Below are positions 45,310 through 55,696 of a stretch of DNA of 64,000 nucleotides, piece after piece. Origin of the DNA: Thereva unica. Its lineage: Eukaryota; Arthropoda; Insecta; Diptera; Therevidae. The number at the start of each line of letters is the position of its first letter. The stretch's first letter is position 1. The position numbers and the translations under genes are program-made. Location of the stretch: the NCBI GenBank assembly GCA_949987705.1, contig OX465282.1, forward strand, positions 98,382,070 through 98,446,069, written 5' to 3'. A model generated the notes under the pieces. It saw only the letters and a list, made by a program, of their open reading frames with translations. It was not told the origin of the DNA and did not search any database.

Positions 45310-47395
45310 ATTTGAAACTAAAGGCCCCCATATCGAAGTGCGGACGTACAACCAACACTTTCCATTATGTGCCGGTCGACCGATCAAAACTCGGTGCGCT
45401 TATGGGTTTGATGAAAATCTGGATGTACATCCAATTTGACCGTGTATGAATACTGCTGCAAATGAATATTGCTGCAATCGGCTGAATTTTTGAAAGCTCC
45501 CTATGACTCACTTCGAAGTCAGTTGCAAAAGCTGAAATCAGTAGAAAGACGGGGAATGGCAGGAATAAAGGACGAGAAAGATGGGAAAAGATTCAAAAAT
45601 CGCAAAAAACATTTCAATGTTTCAACATGATAGTAAAAGCTGTGCTCGCAAAGGTCCCAAGCGGTTCGTGGCAAATATTGGCAACTGTCGCCTAAGTGCA
45701 CCAATGAGGCGAATGCTAAAAGAGAACGTTCTCGCAGAGTGATGACAATTCACGACAAGACAATGACACTGACACTAAATGGAATTAAGATGCAGGCTAT
45801 CACACGGGCAGTCGTATTTCAGAGGAAAATAGTTCAGACGTCTTGTGCACTGGAAGGCTTCCGCAGAGCAACTATAAAACAAATTGGTGTGGTAAGAGAT
45901 GTCCCGATTGACATCAAAGGAGAAAACACTCATTCTAGAGTGGGGAAGCAATAATCGCCTCGAATTCAACCCCACCAAAACCAAGTACTGTCTTATTTCC
46001 AAGAGAAGCATAACACCTCTCCATCCGTGACAGTGGATGAAGTTGAATTAATGGCCAACCCATCGCTAGTCCCGCACCACAGAAAGTAAAAGCTTTAGCT
46101 CCAAAGAACGGGAAGCATTTGCAAAGCTTTCTAGGCTAAGTAAGCTATTTTAGGAAGTTCATACCTAATCATGCAGCGATAGTAGAACCCTTGCCAAGAT
46201 TGTTGAAAAAAGGTACAAACTTCCAATTTAACGCTCAACAGAGACAAGCACTAGAGATGGTAAAGCAAGTCCTAGCAAGGAAACCCGCATTGAGACTATT
46301 TGATCCGAATGCCGTGACGGAAGTACATACAGTTGCTAGCCTGGTGAGGATTGGTGAGGATTTAGTTTTGTGCAGTTCAGTTTTAATATGCAAATTTTAA
46401 TTATTACGGATTTCAATATGTCACACCAAAAGTTTCTCTTAATCCGTCAATTTCTTCTTCTATGGTTGCAATTAATGGTTTTAAATTATTCCGCAATGAT
46501 CGTCTAGGACGCATTGCTGGCGGTGTAGTTATCTACGTGCGTGAATATCTCAAATGCAAAATCGTTGGTTCCCTAAGTATCCGGGAATCGAATTCATTTC
46601 CTTTGATATCTCTAATACTGCCGACAAGCTTATTCTTGTTTGTGTATACCCCCCCCCCCCCCTTCCCGTCTTTTTAACCATGATAATTTAAAAGAACTTT
46701 ATAACACCCTGGATAACTTATCTTGTGTTTACAAAAACATCCTTGTTGGCGGTGATTTTAACGTGAACTTATTAAAGAAGTCCTTCCTGCAAACCTTTTT
46801 TGTGCACACCATGAATTCCCTGAGCTTGGAAGCTATTAACGTACACTCCACATACTTCAATTGCAGGGAACCCACCCTGCTCGACGTGTTTCTTTCCAAT
46901 GATATTAGCTCTATCACCTTCTAAACCAAATCACTCCTCCTAGTTACTTGGATCACGATATTTTATTCTTGAGCCACAGCAAATTCTTCTCAAGTGACAA
47001 CTCTGATTTATCGTGATTGTTGATCGTGTTGAACTCGTACGCAGATGTTCTTCCCTAGCGTGGGGTAATATTTCCACCATGATTGATGTTGATGATAAAA
47101 TTGCTGAATTTGATAGGTAACTTTCTTTACGCTCCCTTTAATCCTCATGGGACATAGGGCGGAACAGTTGCCCTCCAGCGGACTCTGTTTTGCAGCTCTC
47201 ACCTCTGACCAGGGACTCCCAGTTGTTGTGGTCCTCCTCTAAGTTGTTCTAGATTATCCGGCTCGACGGGATCCTTGCGGATTCCAGTCAAGGGCCTGTT
47301 TGGCTAGATTTTCGTTTTCGCGTCGCAAGGTGTGGCCAACCCAATCCCGTTTCCTTCGCCTGATTTGGTCGTCTATCCCTTAGAATAGAGAACTA
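45310..47395 (+). repeat. Duplication copy 1 (internally deleted)
   Basis: Three blocks match copy 2 nearly base for base: 45310-45930 to 47398-48018, 45931-46341 to 49149-49559, and 46351-47395 to 51749-52792. Relative to copy 2, 1.13 kb and 2.19 kb are missing at the two joins. The first join has a 3 base microhomology (ACT). The second carries a 10 base filler, CTGGTGAGGA, that repeats the adjacent TTGGTGAGGA. It therefore contains pieces of the gypsy protease and RNase H, the LINE endonuclease and the RTE 3' end. Confidence 0.92.
46462..46924 (+). pseudogene. LINE endonuclease fragment, copy 1 (frameshifted)
   Basis: Same as 51860-52321, but a run of 14 C at 46649-46662 (13 in the other copy) breaks the frame after VYTPPPP. 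One further substitution changes Ser to Phe in KKSSLQTFF. Endonuclease motif GGDFNVNLL remains readable at 46748-46775. Confidence 0.85.
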
Positions 47396-47599
47396 GAATT
47401 TGAAACTAAAGGCCCCCATATCGAAGTGCGGACGTACAACCAAAACTTTCCATTATGTGCCGGTCGACCGATCAAAACTCGGTGCGCTTATGGGTTTGAT
47501 GAAAATCTGGATGTACATCCAATTTGACCGTGTATGAATACTGCTGCAAATGAATATTGCTGCAATCGGCTGAATTTTTGAAAGCTCCCTATGACTCAC

Positions 47600-49905
47600 T
47601 TCGAAGTCAGTTGCAAAAGCTGAAATCAGTAGAAAGACGGGGAATGGCAGGAATAAAGGACGAGAAAGATGGGAAAAGATTCAAAAATCGCAAAAAACAT
47701 TTCAATGTTTCAACATGATAGTAAAAGCTGTGCTCGCAAAGGTCCCAAGCGGTTCGTGGCAAATATTGGCAACTGTCGCCTAAGTGCACCAATGAGGCGA
47801 ATGCTAAAAGAGAACGTTCTCGCAGAGTGATGACAATTCACGACAAGACAATGACACTGACACTAAATGGAATTAAGATGCAGGCTATCACACGGGCAGT
47901 CGTATTTCAGAGGAAAATAGTTCAGACGTCTTGTGCACTGGAAGGCTTCCGCAGAGCAACTATAAAACAAATTGGTGTGGTAAGAGATGTCCCGATTGAC
48001 ATCAAAGGAGAAAACACTATACACATTTTGCATTGTACCCGAGTGTTGCCATACCCTGCTATTGTAGGGCTAGAGCTAATCGGTCAGGGAACCCTAATAA
48101 TTTCATGTGATGACGAACCTCGTTTCGAAACAGCTGTGCATGACACAGCAGAAGAATTCAATAAAAAGGATGACAGTCTACAGCTGATGATGATGATGAT
48201 GGAGATAGATTACGATAGATACGAATTCCAAATCGACGTTAACCCGCAGTACAAAGAGTGTACAGAAAATGGTAAGGACGTACAACCCAGCCGAATCAGT
48301 AGAAACTCCAATTGGGACGAGAATAATTTTAAAAGACGAAACTCCGGTATATGAACGACCAAGACCACTGCACCGCTGGAGAATAGAATTTTAGACGAAC
48401 GAATTCAAGAGTTGTTGTTAGAAAGAAGAATGGAAAACATCGAGTATGCATCGACTACCGTAAATTAAAAAGTCGAATAGTAAAGAACCGATATCCTATG
48501 CCCTTTCTAGATTAGCAACTGAACAAGTTAACCACAGCCAACGTTTTTTCAACGATTGATCTTAAGAACGGGTTCTTCCATGTAGAAAAAAGGAAGCCCA
48601 AAATACCCAGCTTTCATTGCCGGTGGTAACTAGTACGAATTCGAGAAGCCTCCGTTTGGTTGATCAACAAAAAGCAACCAACCAACCAACTTATAAACGA
48701 CGAAAAAGATCTACTGGCGATCCTTTAATTTGCCTTACAGAACACATCAAATGCATGGATCTAGTGAGTCAAGTCTGGTTGCTCTAGATATCTAGCACTG
48801 TAAGCGAAACTCAAAGCTATTGGAGTCCACTTACTTCTACAGAAGTGGATTAAGTGTTTCCTTTCCGACCGTTCAATCAAGGTAGTATTGGATGGCGTCA
48901 AATCTGAATCTGACCCTATCTATAAGGGGGTCCTCCAGGGGTCAATTTTATCAACTGCTCTATTTCTGATATTTATAAATCACCTCCTTTCAATATCCTC
49001 GAACCCACTTTTCAGCTTCGCTAACGATGGTACCTTGCGCCAATCTTACGGCTTCGACAATAGAGGACAAGCACCTGCCAGATCCTTTCTGATCCTTCCT
49101 TGATGACCGCGAGCAAATGTACAACTCTATAAATAGGGACAAGCAACTCATTCTAGAGTGGGGAAGCAATAATCGCCTCGAATTCAACCCCACCAAAACC
49201 AAGTACTGTCTTATTTCCAAGAGAAGCATAACACCTCTCCATCCGTGACAGTGGATGAAGTTGAATTAATGGCCAACCCATCGCTAGTCCCGCACCACAG
49301 AAAGTAAAAGCTTTAGCTCCAAAGAACGGGAAGCATTTGCAAAGCTTTCTAGGCTAAGTAAGCTATTTTAGGAAGTTCATACCTAATCATGCAGCGATAG
49401 TAGAACCCTTGCCAAGATTGTTGAAAAAAGGTACAAACTTCCAATTTAACGCTCAACAGAGACAAGCACTAGAGATGGTAAAGCAAGTCCTAGCAAGGAA
49501 ACCCGCATTGAGACTATTTGATCCGAATGCCGTGACGGAAGTACATACAGTTGCTAGCCAAGAGAGAGTAGCAGCCATACTACTACAGAGAGGCGAACAA
49601 GAGAAGGAATTGCATCCAGAATGTTACTTACCTAAGTCGTACAACAACGGCGGCTGAGAAAAAATATCACGCTTAATGAATTAGAGGTGCTCGCGGTGGC
49701 AACAGCTGTTACAAAACTTGACACTTCTTACTGGTGGTAAACAGACTGTGCAACATTGCAGCGGACATTGACAAAGAAAGAAGTCCCGATCCGAGTGGAG
49801 CGATGGATTCTGATTGCTATATTTAGGAAAAAATGGAACTCTTATGAAACCAATTGTGCATCGACGCGTTTGATGCCCAAAGTACGAGTCATAATGGTAT
49901 AAATG
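47600..49905 (+). mobile_element. Dead Ty3/gypsy pol (protease, RT, RNase H)
   Basis: A protease-like region (47827-48354) includes VVRDVPIDIKGENTIHILHC and VLPYPAIVGLELIGQG. RT at 48430-48670 reads RMCIDYRKLKSRIVKNRYPM and FSTIDLKNGFFHV. The middle of RT, with the YVDD box, is missing where a LINE fragment sits (48690-49285). It resumes with VSYFRKFIPNHAAIVEPLPR, LLKKGTNFQFNAQQRQALEM, VHTVASQERVAAILLQRGEQ and NELEVLAVATAV, then TDCATLQRTLTKKEVPIRVE. Stops occur throughout; in RNase H, VHTVAS replaces the catalytic Asp of the usual VHTDAS. No LTRs were identified. Confidence 0.88.
48690..49285 (+). mobile_element. CR1/Jockey-type LINE RT fragment inside gypsy RT
   Basis: Reads the RT centre: LICLTEHIK, WIKCFLSDRSIKVVLDGVKS, VLQGSILSTALFLIFINHLL and the catalytic region FANDGTLR, where the usual ADD of this family is AND. 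Then come EWGSNNRLEFNPTKTKYCLI and TVDEVELMANPSL, matching the intact copy at 63900-64000. It is flanked on both sides by gypsy sequence but replaces about 300 bases of it rather than simply interrupting it. Confidence 0.8.
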
Positions 49906-51748
49906 AACACTTTTTGAGTCCATTCTCTAGGGCCTTTGTGATGATTTTCGAGCACCAGCTTCCTAATTTTGTCGATACCGAACAACAGTGCCGAGCCTAG
50001 GAATTAGGGGGCCCTTACTACCATCCCAGGGGTCTGTGATTCGATTCCCCTCTGCAGCATGGTCTTCGTCTTTCTATTTCTCTTGTCTAAACAACTTTTG
50101 TTCTTTCATATCTCCCCCCTATACGGATACGTCTCTCCCTTTTATTGCCATCGGAAGCAATCTTCTGTTCAATCACCGAAGTTAACTCTATCGCGGAAGC
50201 ATTGTAAAGGAACTGGTGAAATAAAACATCGTGTATGCGTTGTCGGTTATTTCACTCTACTATCTTTCCGACTACAGGTTGTTGTCCGACATTACACTCA
50301 ATGATGGAACCGTCGTCGACAGAACAGAGAAGATTTACTGCTGAGCTCAAATCTTTCACGTAAAATATACAGTTTTTTCTTGGTAAAAAATTTAGGAAAA
50401 AACAACGAAAAATGTAATTGGAATCTGAGTGCATTGTAGTTGGAACATTTTAGTCAAGAAAAATAAAATATTAATCTAATGTTTGGCAGTTAATTCCTCC
50501 GTCCGCAAATTGTCATTAACGCCAAACATGTCATACAAATTTTCATTTGATTCGCGGACTTCACAACTGACCTTTACTTGAACTTAACATTTACTGAATT
50601 GTTGCTATTGCAAAATTTTGTTGCCGGAACATTAAATAGAAAGCAATTAATGAGCTTGTTTATATCTTCAAAAATTTTCATATAGAAAAACACAACTAAC
50701 AACAATAAATTTTAATCTTGGGGTAATTTAAGTTCAGTAAACAGAGCCACGCGAACAAAGCCCATCAAACTGAAAGTCTCCTTGATGAAAAGTCAAAATA
50801 AATTTATTCACAAATCATCTTGTTTATTCAATTTCAACACTTGTTTATTGACTGTTGCAATTCTAGACTACTGATTCGATGAAACCAATATCACATGTCA
50901 TTATCAAATATTGGGTGTAGGCATGCGCTCTTCTGCACATTACATAAAAACGGACATATTTACCATGAAACACTTTTGATTTCAGGTGTATTGAACAGTC
51001 ATTTATCAGTCTGCATAGAAATACGAGAATCGCTAATATCATATTTATCAAATTCGGAGTCCAGTTCGAACCGGATTCGAGTAATTGATTATTGCTTAAG
51101 GATATTGATTACAAATATCACGAGGCTGCTCCTCTCTCAAGTTCAACACTGAACAATCTTCTCTTTTTGTAAAATACAATATGGCCACCCAATGTGATCG
51201 TGCCTGCTGTTGTCATACTATATGTGAAATGTCGAATATGTCGGGAATTTGTGAAGTGAGATCGAGAGGGGCTCGGCATCGTTGTGCGATAATTTAAAGC
51301 TACCTGCGGCGGCGTCGGATTCGAGCTGGCGTGCTTTTGGAATTTTGCACAGCTTTGCCTGTTACGGGAATTGGATCAAGTTGCTAAAGTATGCGAGGTT
51401 GAACTTCGGACTTTTACATTCTGCCGTCAGCTGTCTAATTTCGTCATTTTGGGGGTGCTTGACTTCGTGTGCCAAGCAGTGCGCAAGCGCTACTCGCTCG
51501 AAATCTCTACTTGTTTGGCTTGAAGCGGTTTCGAAGCTTTTTTCTTATCTGAGCGGCAATTAGTGTTGTTTCTGTTGCGAATAAAAAGTAGCAAAATGTT
51601 TGGAGTTTTTTTAGTGGAAAGTATTAAATAATGTAGCAGATATTTTTGGATTTTTATAGATCGTTGCTTCAAGGCTCGATTATGATATTCTTAGCATTAG
51701 TTTTATGTTGAATCAAGAGTTTTTAAAGGTAAGGTTTAGATCTTATCC
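49906..51748. other. Nothing firmly recognised
   Basis: Unassigned sequence between the gypsy remnant and the LINE endonuclease. A GATTCGATTCCC phrase near 50038 resembles a tRNA B box, but no A box or cloverleaf accompanies it. An open stretch at 51282-51563 has no known domain. Confidence 0.35.
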
Positions 51749-51859
51749 TTGGTGAGGATTTAGTTTTGTGCAGTTCAGTTTTAATATGCAAATTTTAATT
51801 ATTACGGATTTCAATATGTCACACCAAAAGTTTCTCTTAATCCGTCAATTTCTTCTTCT

Positions 51860-52321
51860 ATGGTTGCAATTAATGGTTTTAAATTATTCCGCAATGATCG
51901 TCTAGGACGCATTGCTGGCGGTGTAGTTATCTACGTGCGTGAATATCTCAAATGCAAAATCGTTGGTTCCCTAAGTATCCGGGAATCGAATTCATTTCCT
52001 TTGATATCTCTAATACTGCCGACAAGCTTATTCTTGTTTGTGTATACCCCCCCCCCCCCTTCCCGTCTTTTTAACCATGATAATTTAAAAGAACTTTATA
52101 ACACCCTGGATAACTTATCTTGTGTTTACAAAAACATCCTTGTTGGCGGTGATTTTAACGTGAACTTATTAAAGAAGTCCTCCCTGCAAACCTTTTTTGT
52201 GCACACCATGAATTCCCTGAGCTTGGAAGCTATTAACGTACACTCCACATACTTCAATTGCAGGGAACCCACCCTGCTCGACGTGTTTCTTTCCAATGAT
52301 ATTAGCTCTATCACCTTCTAA
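51860..52321 (+). pseudogene. LINE endonuclease fragment, copy 2 (uninterrupted frame)
   Basis: 153 codons of an APE-type endonuclease: GFKLFRNDRLGRIAGGVVIY, then VYTPPPP (encoded partly by a run of 13 C), ILVGGDFNVNLL with the conserved Asp and Asn, and REPTLLDVFLSN. It begins inside the domain and ends at a stop before the final HDHxxxxF box, though that stretch follows in another frame as SYLDHDILF. So it is a truncated remnant, cut off downstream by the RTE element. Confidence 0.8.
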
Positions 52322-52775
52322 ACCAAATCACTCCTCCTAGTTACTTGGATCACGATATTTTATTCTTGAGCCACAGCAAATTCTTCTCAAGTGACAACTC
52401 TGATTTATCGTGATTGTTGATCGTGTTGAACTCGTACGCAGATGTTCTTCCCTAGCGTGGGGTAATATTTCCACCATGATTGATGTTGATGATAAAGTTG
52501 CTGAATTTGATAGGTAACTTTCTTTACGCTCCCTTTAATCCTCATGGGACATAGGGCGGAACAGTTGCCCTCCAGTGGACTCTGTTTTGCAGCTCTCACC
52601 TCTGACCAGGGACTCCCAGTTGTTGTGGTCCTCCTCTAAGTTGTTCTAGATTATCCGGCTCGACGGGATCCTTGCGGATTCCAGTCAAGGGCCTGTTTGG
52701 CTAGATTTTCGTTTTCGCGTCGCAAGGTGTGGCCAACCCAATCCCGTTTCCTTCGCCTGATTTGGTCGTCTATCC

Positions 52776-53496
52776 CTTAGAATAGAGAACTACAGGAAAG
52801 GCCCTCGTGTGTATAATCCCTGTATGTGAGCGTAGTGAAATCTGGGGGTTAGACAACTGTCAAATTGGGTTAGTTAGCTGCTTGTGTTCCCGCGTTCGGT
52901 GGAATACTTTTTTAAAACGAGTTTTTTTTATAAAGTTATCCGAAATCATATTATCAAAACTAACTTAAACAAAGAAAGAAAGTATAAAGAATAGTTTAAA
53001 GTGTAATTAAAGTTCTAGCGAGTGAGTTTTCTGTGAAAAAAGAACAATGAAGTGTGCAGTTTGTGAATGTAGGAATAAATCGAAATTTGCGCGAGAAAAA
53101 TTCGTCTTTAGGTGAATGTGCTAAATAAAATAGTTCCTAAACACATATATTAGATATTTACATTAATAAATAATGTGAATCACTGTGATAAATAGTCCAA
53201 AAAATGTAAATTTTATTTGCTTGAATTTCTTTGTTTACATTAACTAACCCAACGCAAAATTCAGGGGGATCAGCTGATTCGATTTCGGAGTGACGCCGTG
53301 TAAAAAGTTCATTTCTGGGGGCAAGATTTTATTTTAGATAACTCATCATTTGAACTCGCTCTTGCCCCTCCTCTATTCCACTCGGTTTTTACGCTTGTAG
53401 TGTACAAACAACTACCAACGCGTGGGCACTCATACAAAACGAATTTCACTACGATTTAATTCGGCGAGGGCCCTTCCTGTAGTTTTGTATTCTAAG
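52776..53496. mobile_element. 721 bp TIR element, perfect 8 bp duplication (hAT-like)
   Basis: CTTAGAATAGAGAACTACAG on the left pairs with the complement of CTTAGAATACAAAACTACAG, continuing GAARGGCCCTCG. GTCTATCC flanks both sides exactly (52768-52775, 53497-53504), and the RTE sequence on either side joins there. There is no ORF of note. About 53330-53420 resembles 17610-17700 of another TIR element. Confidence 0.9.
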
Positions 53497-55459
53497 GTCT
53501 ATCCTTTCTTAGCCAGCACGGCGCCATAGTTCTTCGTTTGAAATTTTGGATTTTTTGACTACGACGTATACATCTGTTGATGAAAACTTGTAAGCGCCCT
53601 GTGGTGATTTGGGTGACTTTCCATGTTTCGCGACCGTAAAAAAGAACTGCCTTAACGTCGGAGTTGAACAGCCGCAATTTGGTGTTAGTTGAGATCTGCG
53701 TTGATCTCCATATGCGGAACAGGCATGCATATGCGCCTCGTGCTTTATTTATTCTGGAACTGACGTCTTCTTCTGCCCCGCCATTTTCCGTAATAATACT
53801 ACCGAGGTAGCAGAATTTATCTACCAGTTCCATGTCACGGCTATTCAGCGCAGTCCATTCAATGGTGTTTGCATTTATCCGCATTTCTTTAGTTTTAGTC
53901 GGATTTAGCCTTAAGCCTGCTGGACTACTTTCTGCTACCAAATTGCTTAACATGTTTTTCAGGTCCTGATGTCTGTGGGCCACCAAACAGATATCATCCG
54001 CGTAGTCGAGATCCTTAAGGCGGTCTGCTGCCTTTTATCACGCCTTACGCTTCTTTTTACTACCCGGTGTAATTGGGAGTATTCCCGTTCAAGTTGGTGA
54101 CCTCTTTGCGGGCCGCTTGTAGAGTTAACGTTATTTTTTAGGGCTCTCCTGCGTTCTATTTTTTGCCATGTTGTGTCCGAGATCCAGTGTTGCATGTTTT
54201 TTTGGGCTTAACCGATGCTCGTTTCCGCATTGGTCAACATTGCGCCCTTTGTCGTACTCCACAGCTCTTATATATTTGTGTCGTCAGAAACGATTTGCTG
54301 GTTTAATATTTGTTGCAGGTTTCCAGCAACTCTCGCTTTTTCACGGTCTCCCGCAGAAGATCTACGTTAAACCATCTATGGTTTATAGCATCGCGTTGAA
54401 CGTTTCTGATTGCGACGCTTTTAAGGCGAATAGTTGCTATTACCAAATGGGGTCGCTTCCAGTGTCTGCTCCCCTGAAACTCCTGACATCCTCCAGAATA
54501 GTTCTCCGTCTGCGGCTGACGGCCACATAATCTATCTGATTTTTCATTCTTCCATCGGGCGATACCCAGGTCTCTTTGTGTATCTTCTTGCGACAAAAGT
54601 AAGTTCCACCTACCATGAGTTGGTGGGAGCTACAGAAGTCAACAAAAAGCTCACCATTGTTATTGCTAACTTGGCTTAGGTCTTGATTTCTAATTGTTTG
54701 TTCAAGGCCGGTGTTGTCACGGCCGATCTGTGCGTTTAAGTCACCCATTAAAACAATGATGTCTCCCCTTGGAGTAGAGCGAAAAACCTCATTCAGTCGC
54801 ATATAGAACTCGTCTTTGCTGTCATTTTCTGTGTCTTCAGTTGGATCGTAGCATTGGACTTCTTAGTCTGGTACGCAGGCGCACGGTAATAATCCTCTCA
54901 GAAACTGGTGACCAGCTAATGAGGGTGGACCTGGCTTCTTTGGTGAGTATTAGGCCAACGCCATTCCTACGGCTTTCAGTTTCGTTTCTACCAGAATATA
55001 AGAAGGACTCACCGTTTGGGTAGATATGTGTTCACCCGCATCGGGCCATATGGTCTCGCTAAGTCCCATGATCTTGATTTTATATCGATTCATCTCGTTG
55101 AGGACTTCATCTAGCCGTCCTTCAGCAAGCAGTGTTTTCACATTCCATGATTCGATTCGTGTCCTTGTTCGAAAAGCAAATGTCGTCGTCGTGCAGGGAT
55201 GGTAAGTCGTATGAAGTATATTCCGGTGCATTGAGACAGAAATTACGGTGTTTAGTGTTAAAAAGTGGTGTTACTTGTAAAACATAATACTATAAGAATA
55301 AAACATACATGCTCAATTCAATCTTTTATTTAAAATAAAAAAAAAACAACAAAAATTAAATTTCTCTCAAAAACATAAGTACAAACAAATAAAATAAATT
55401 CTATTAAAATAAACGTAACAATTTCACAGCTGTGCAATACAGCACAATGTATTACATAT

Positions 55460-55588
55460 CAGTGTTGGGCGAAATTTAATCTAAACCGAAAAACAGAATA
55501 ATAATACCAATTTCTAATAGTTATAACAAACTACGGTTTTTAATCATAACCATTAGTCATCAATCAGATTAAATTTCGCCCAACACTG
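55460..55588. mobile_element. 129 bp hAT-type MITE, perfect 8 bp duplication
   Basis: CAGTGTTGGGCGAAATTTAA pairs with its complement over more than 20 bases, leaving a short AT-rich centre. TTACATAT flanks both sides exactly (55452-55459, 55589-55596). It lies downstream of the transposase stop, inside the larger hAT element, and so is younger than it. Confidence 0.93.
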
Positions 55589-55696
55589 TTACATATGTTC
55601 TTAAAAGTTATATATGTATGTACTAAAAATAACAATTCAACAATTTCACAGCTAACAATATAATACGTATATAATATATAATATGTACTTAAAAAT

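Larger units (their letters stand above)
47398..52792 (+). repeat. Duplication copy 2 (longer form)
   Basis: Contains all of copy 1 plus the segments it lacks. The right border lies 17 bases inside the hAT-like element that starts at 52776. Differences from copy 1 seen by eye are few: the C run length and about three or four substitutions in the last block. Confidence 0.9.

Noticed and set aside
49985..50060. tRNA or tRNA-derived SINE, from a B-box-like GATTCGATTCCC
   Set aside because: No A box at the right distance, no cloverleaf, no A-rich tail or duplication.
45310..52792. LTRs of the gypsy element, from the large direct repeats
   Set aside because: The repeats contain coding parts of pol and LINE sequence and do not begin TG or end CA, so they are a segmental duplication, not LTRs.
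54168..54679. Plus-strand frames of 120 and 81 codons
   Set aside because: Antisense shadows of the RTE endonuclease on the minus strand.
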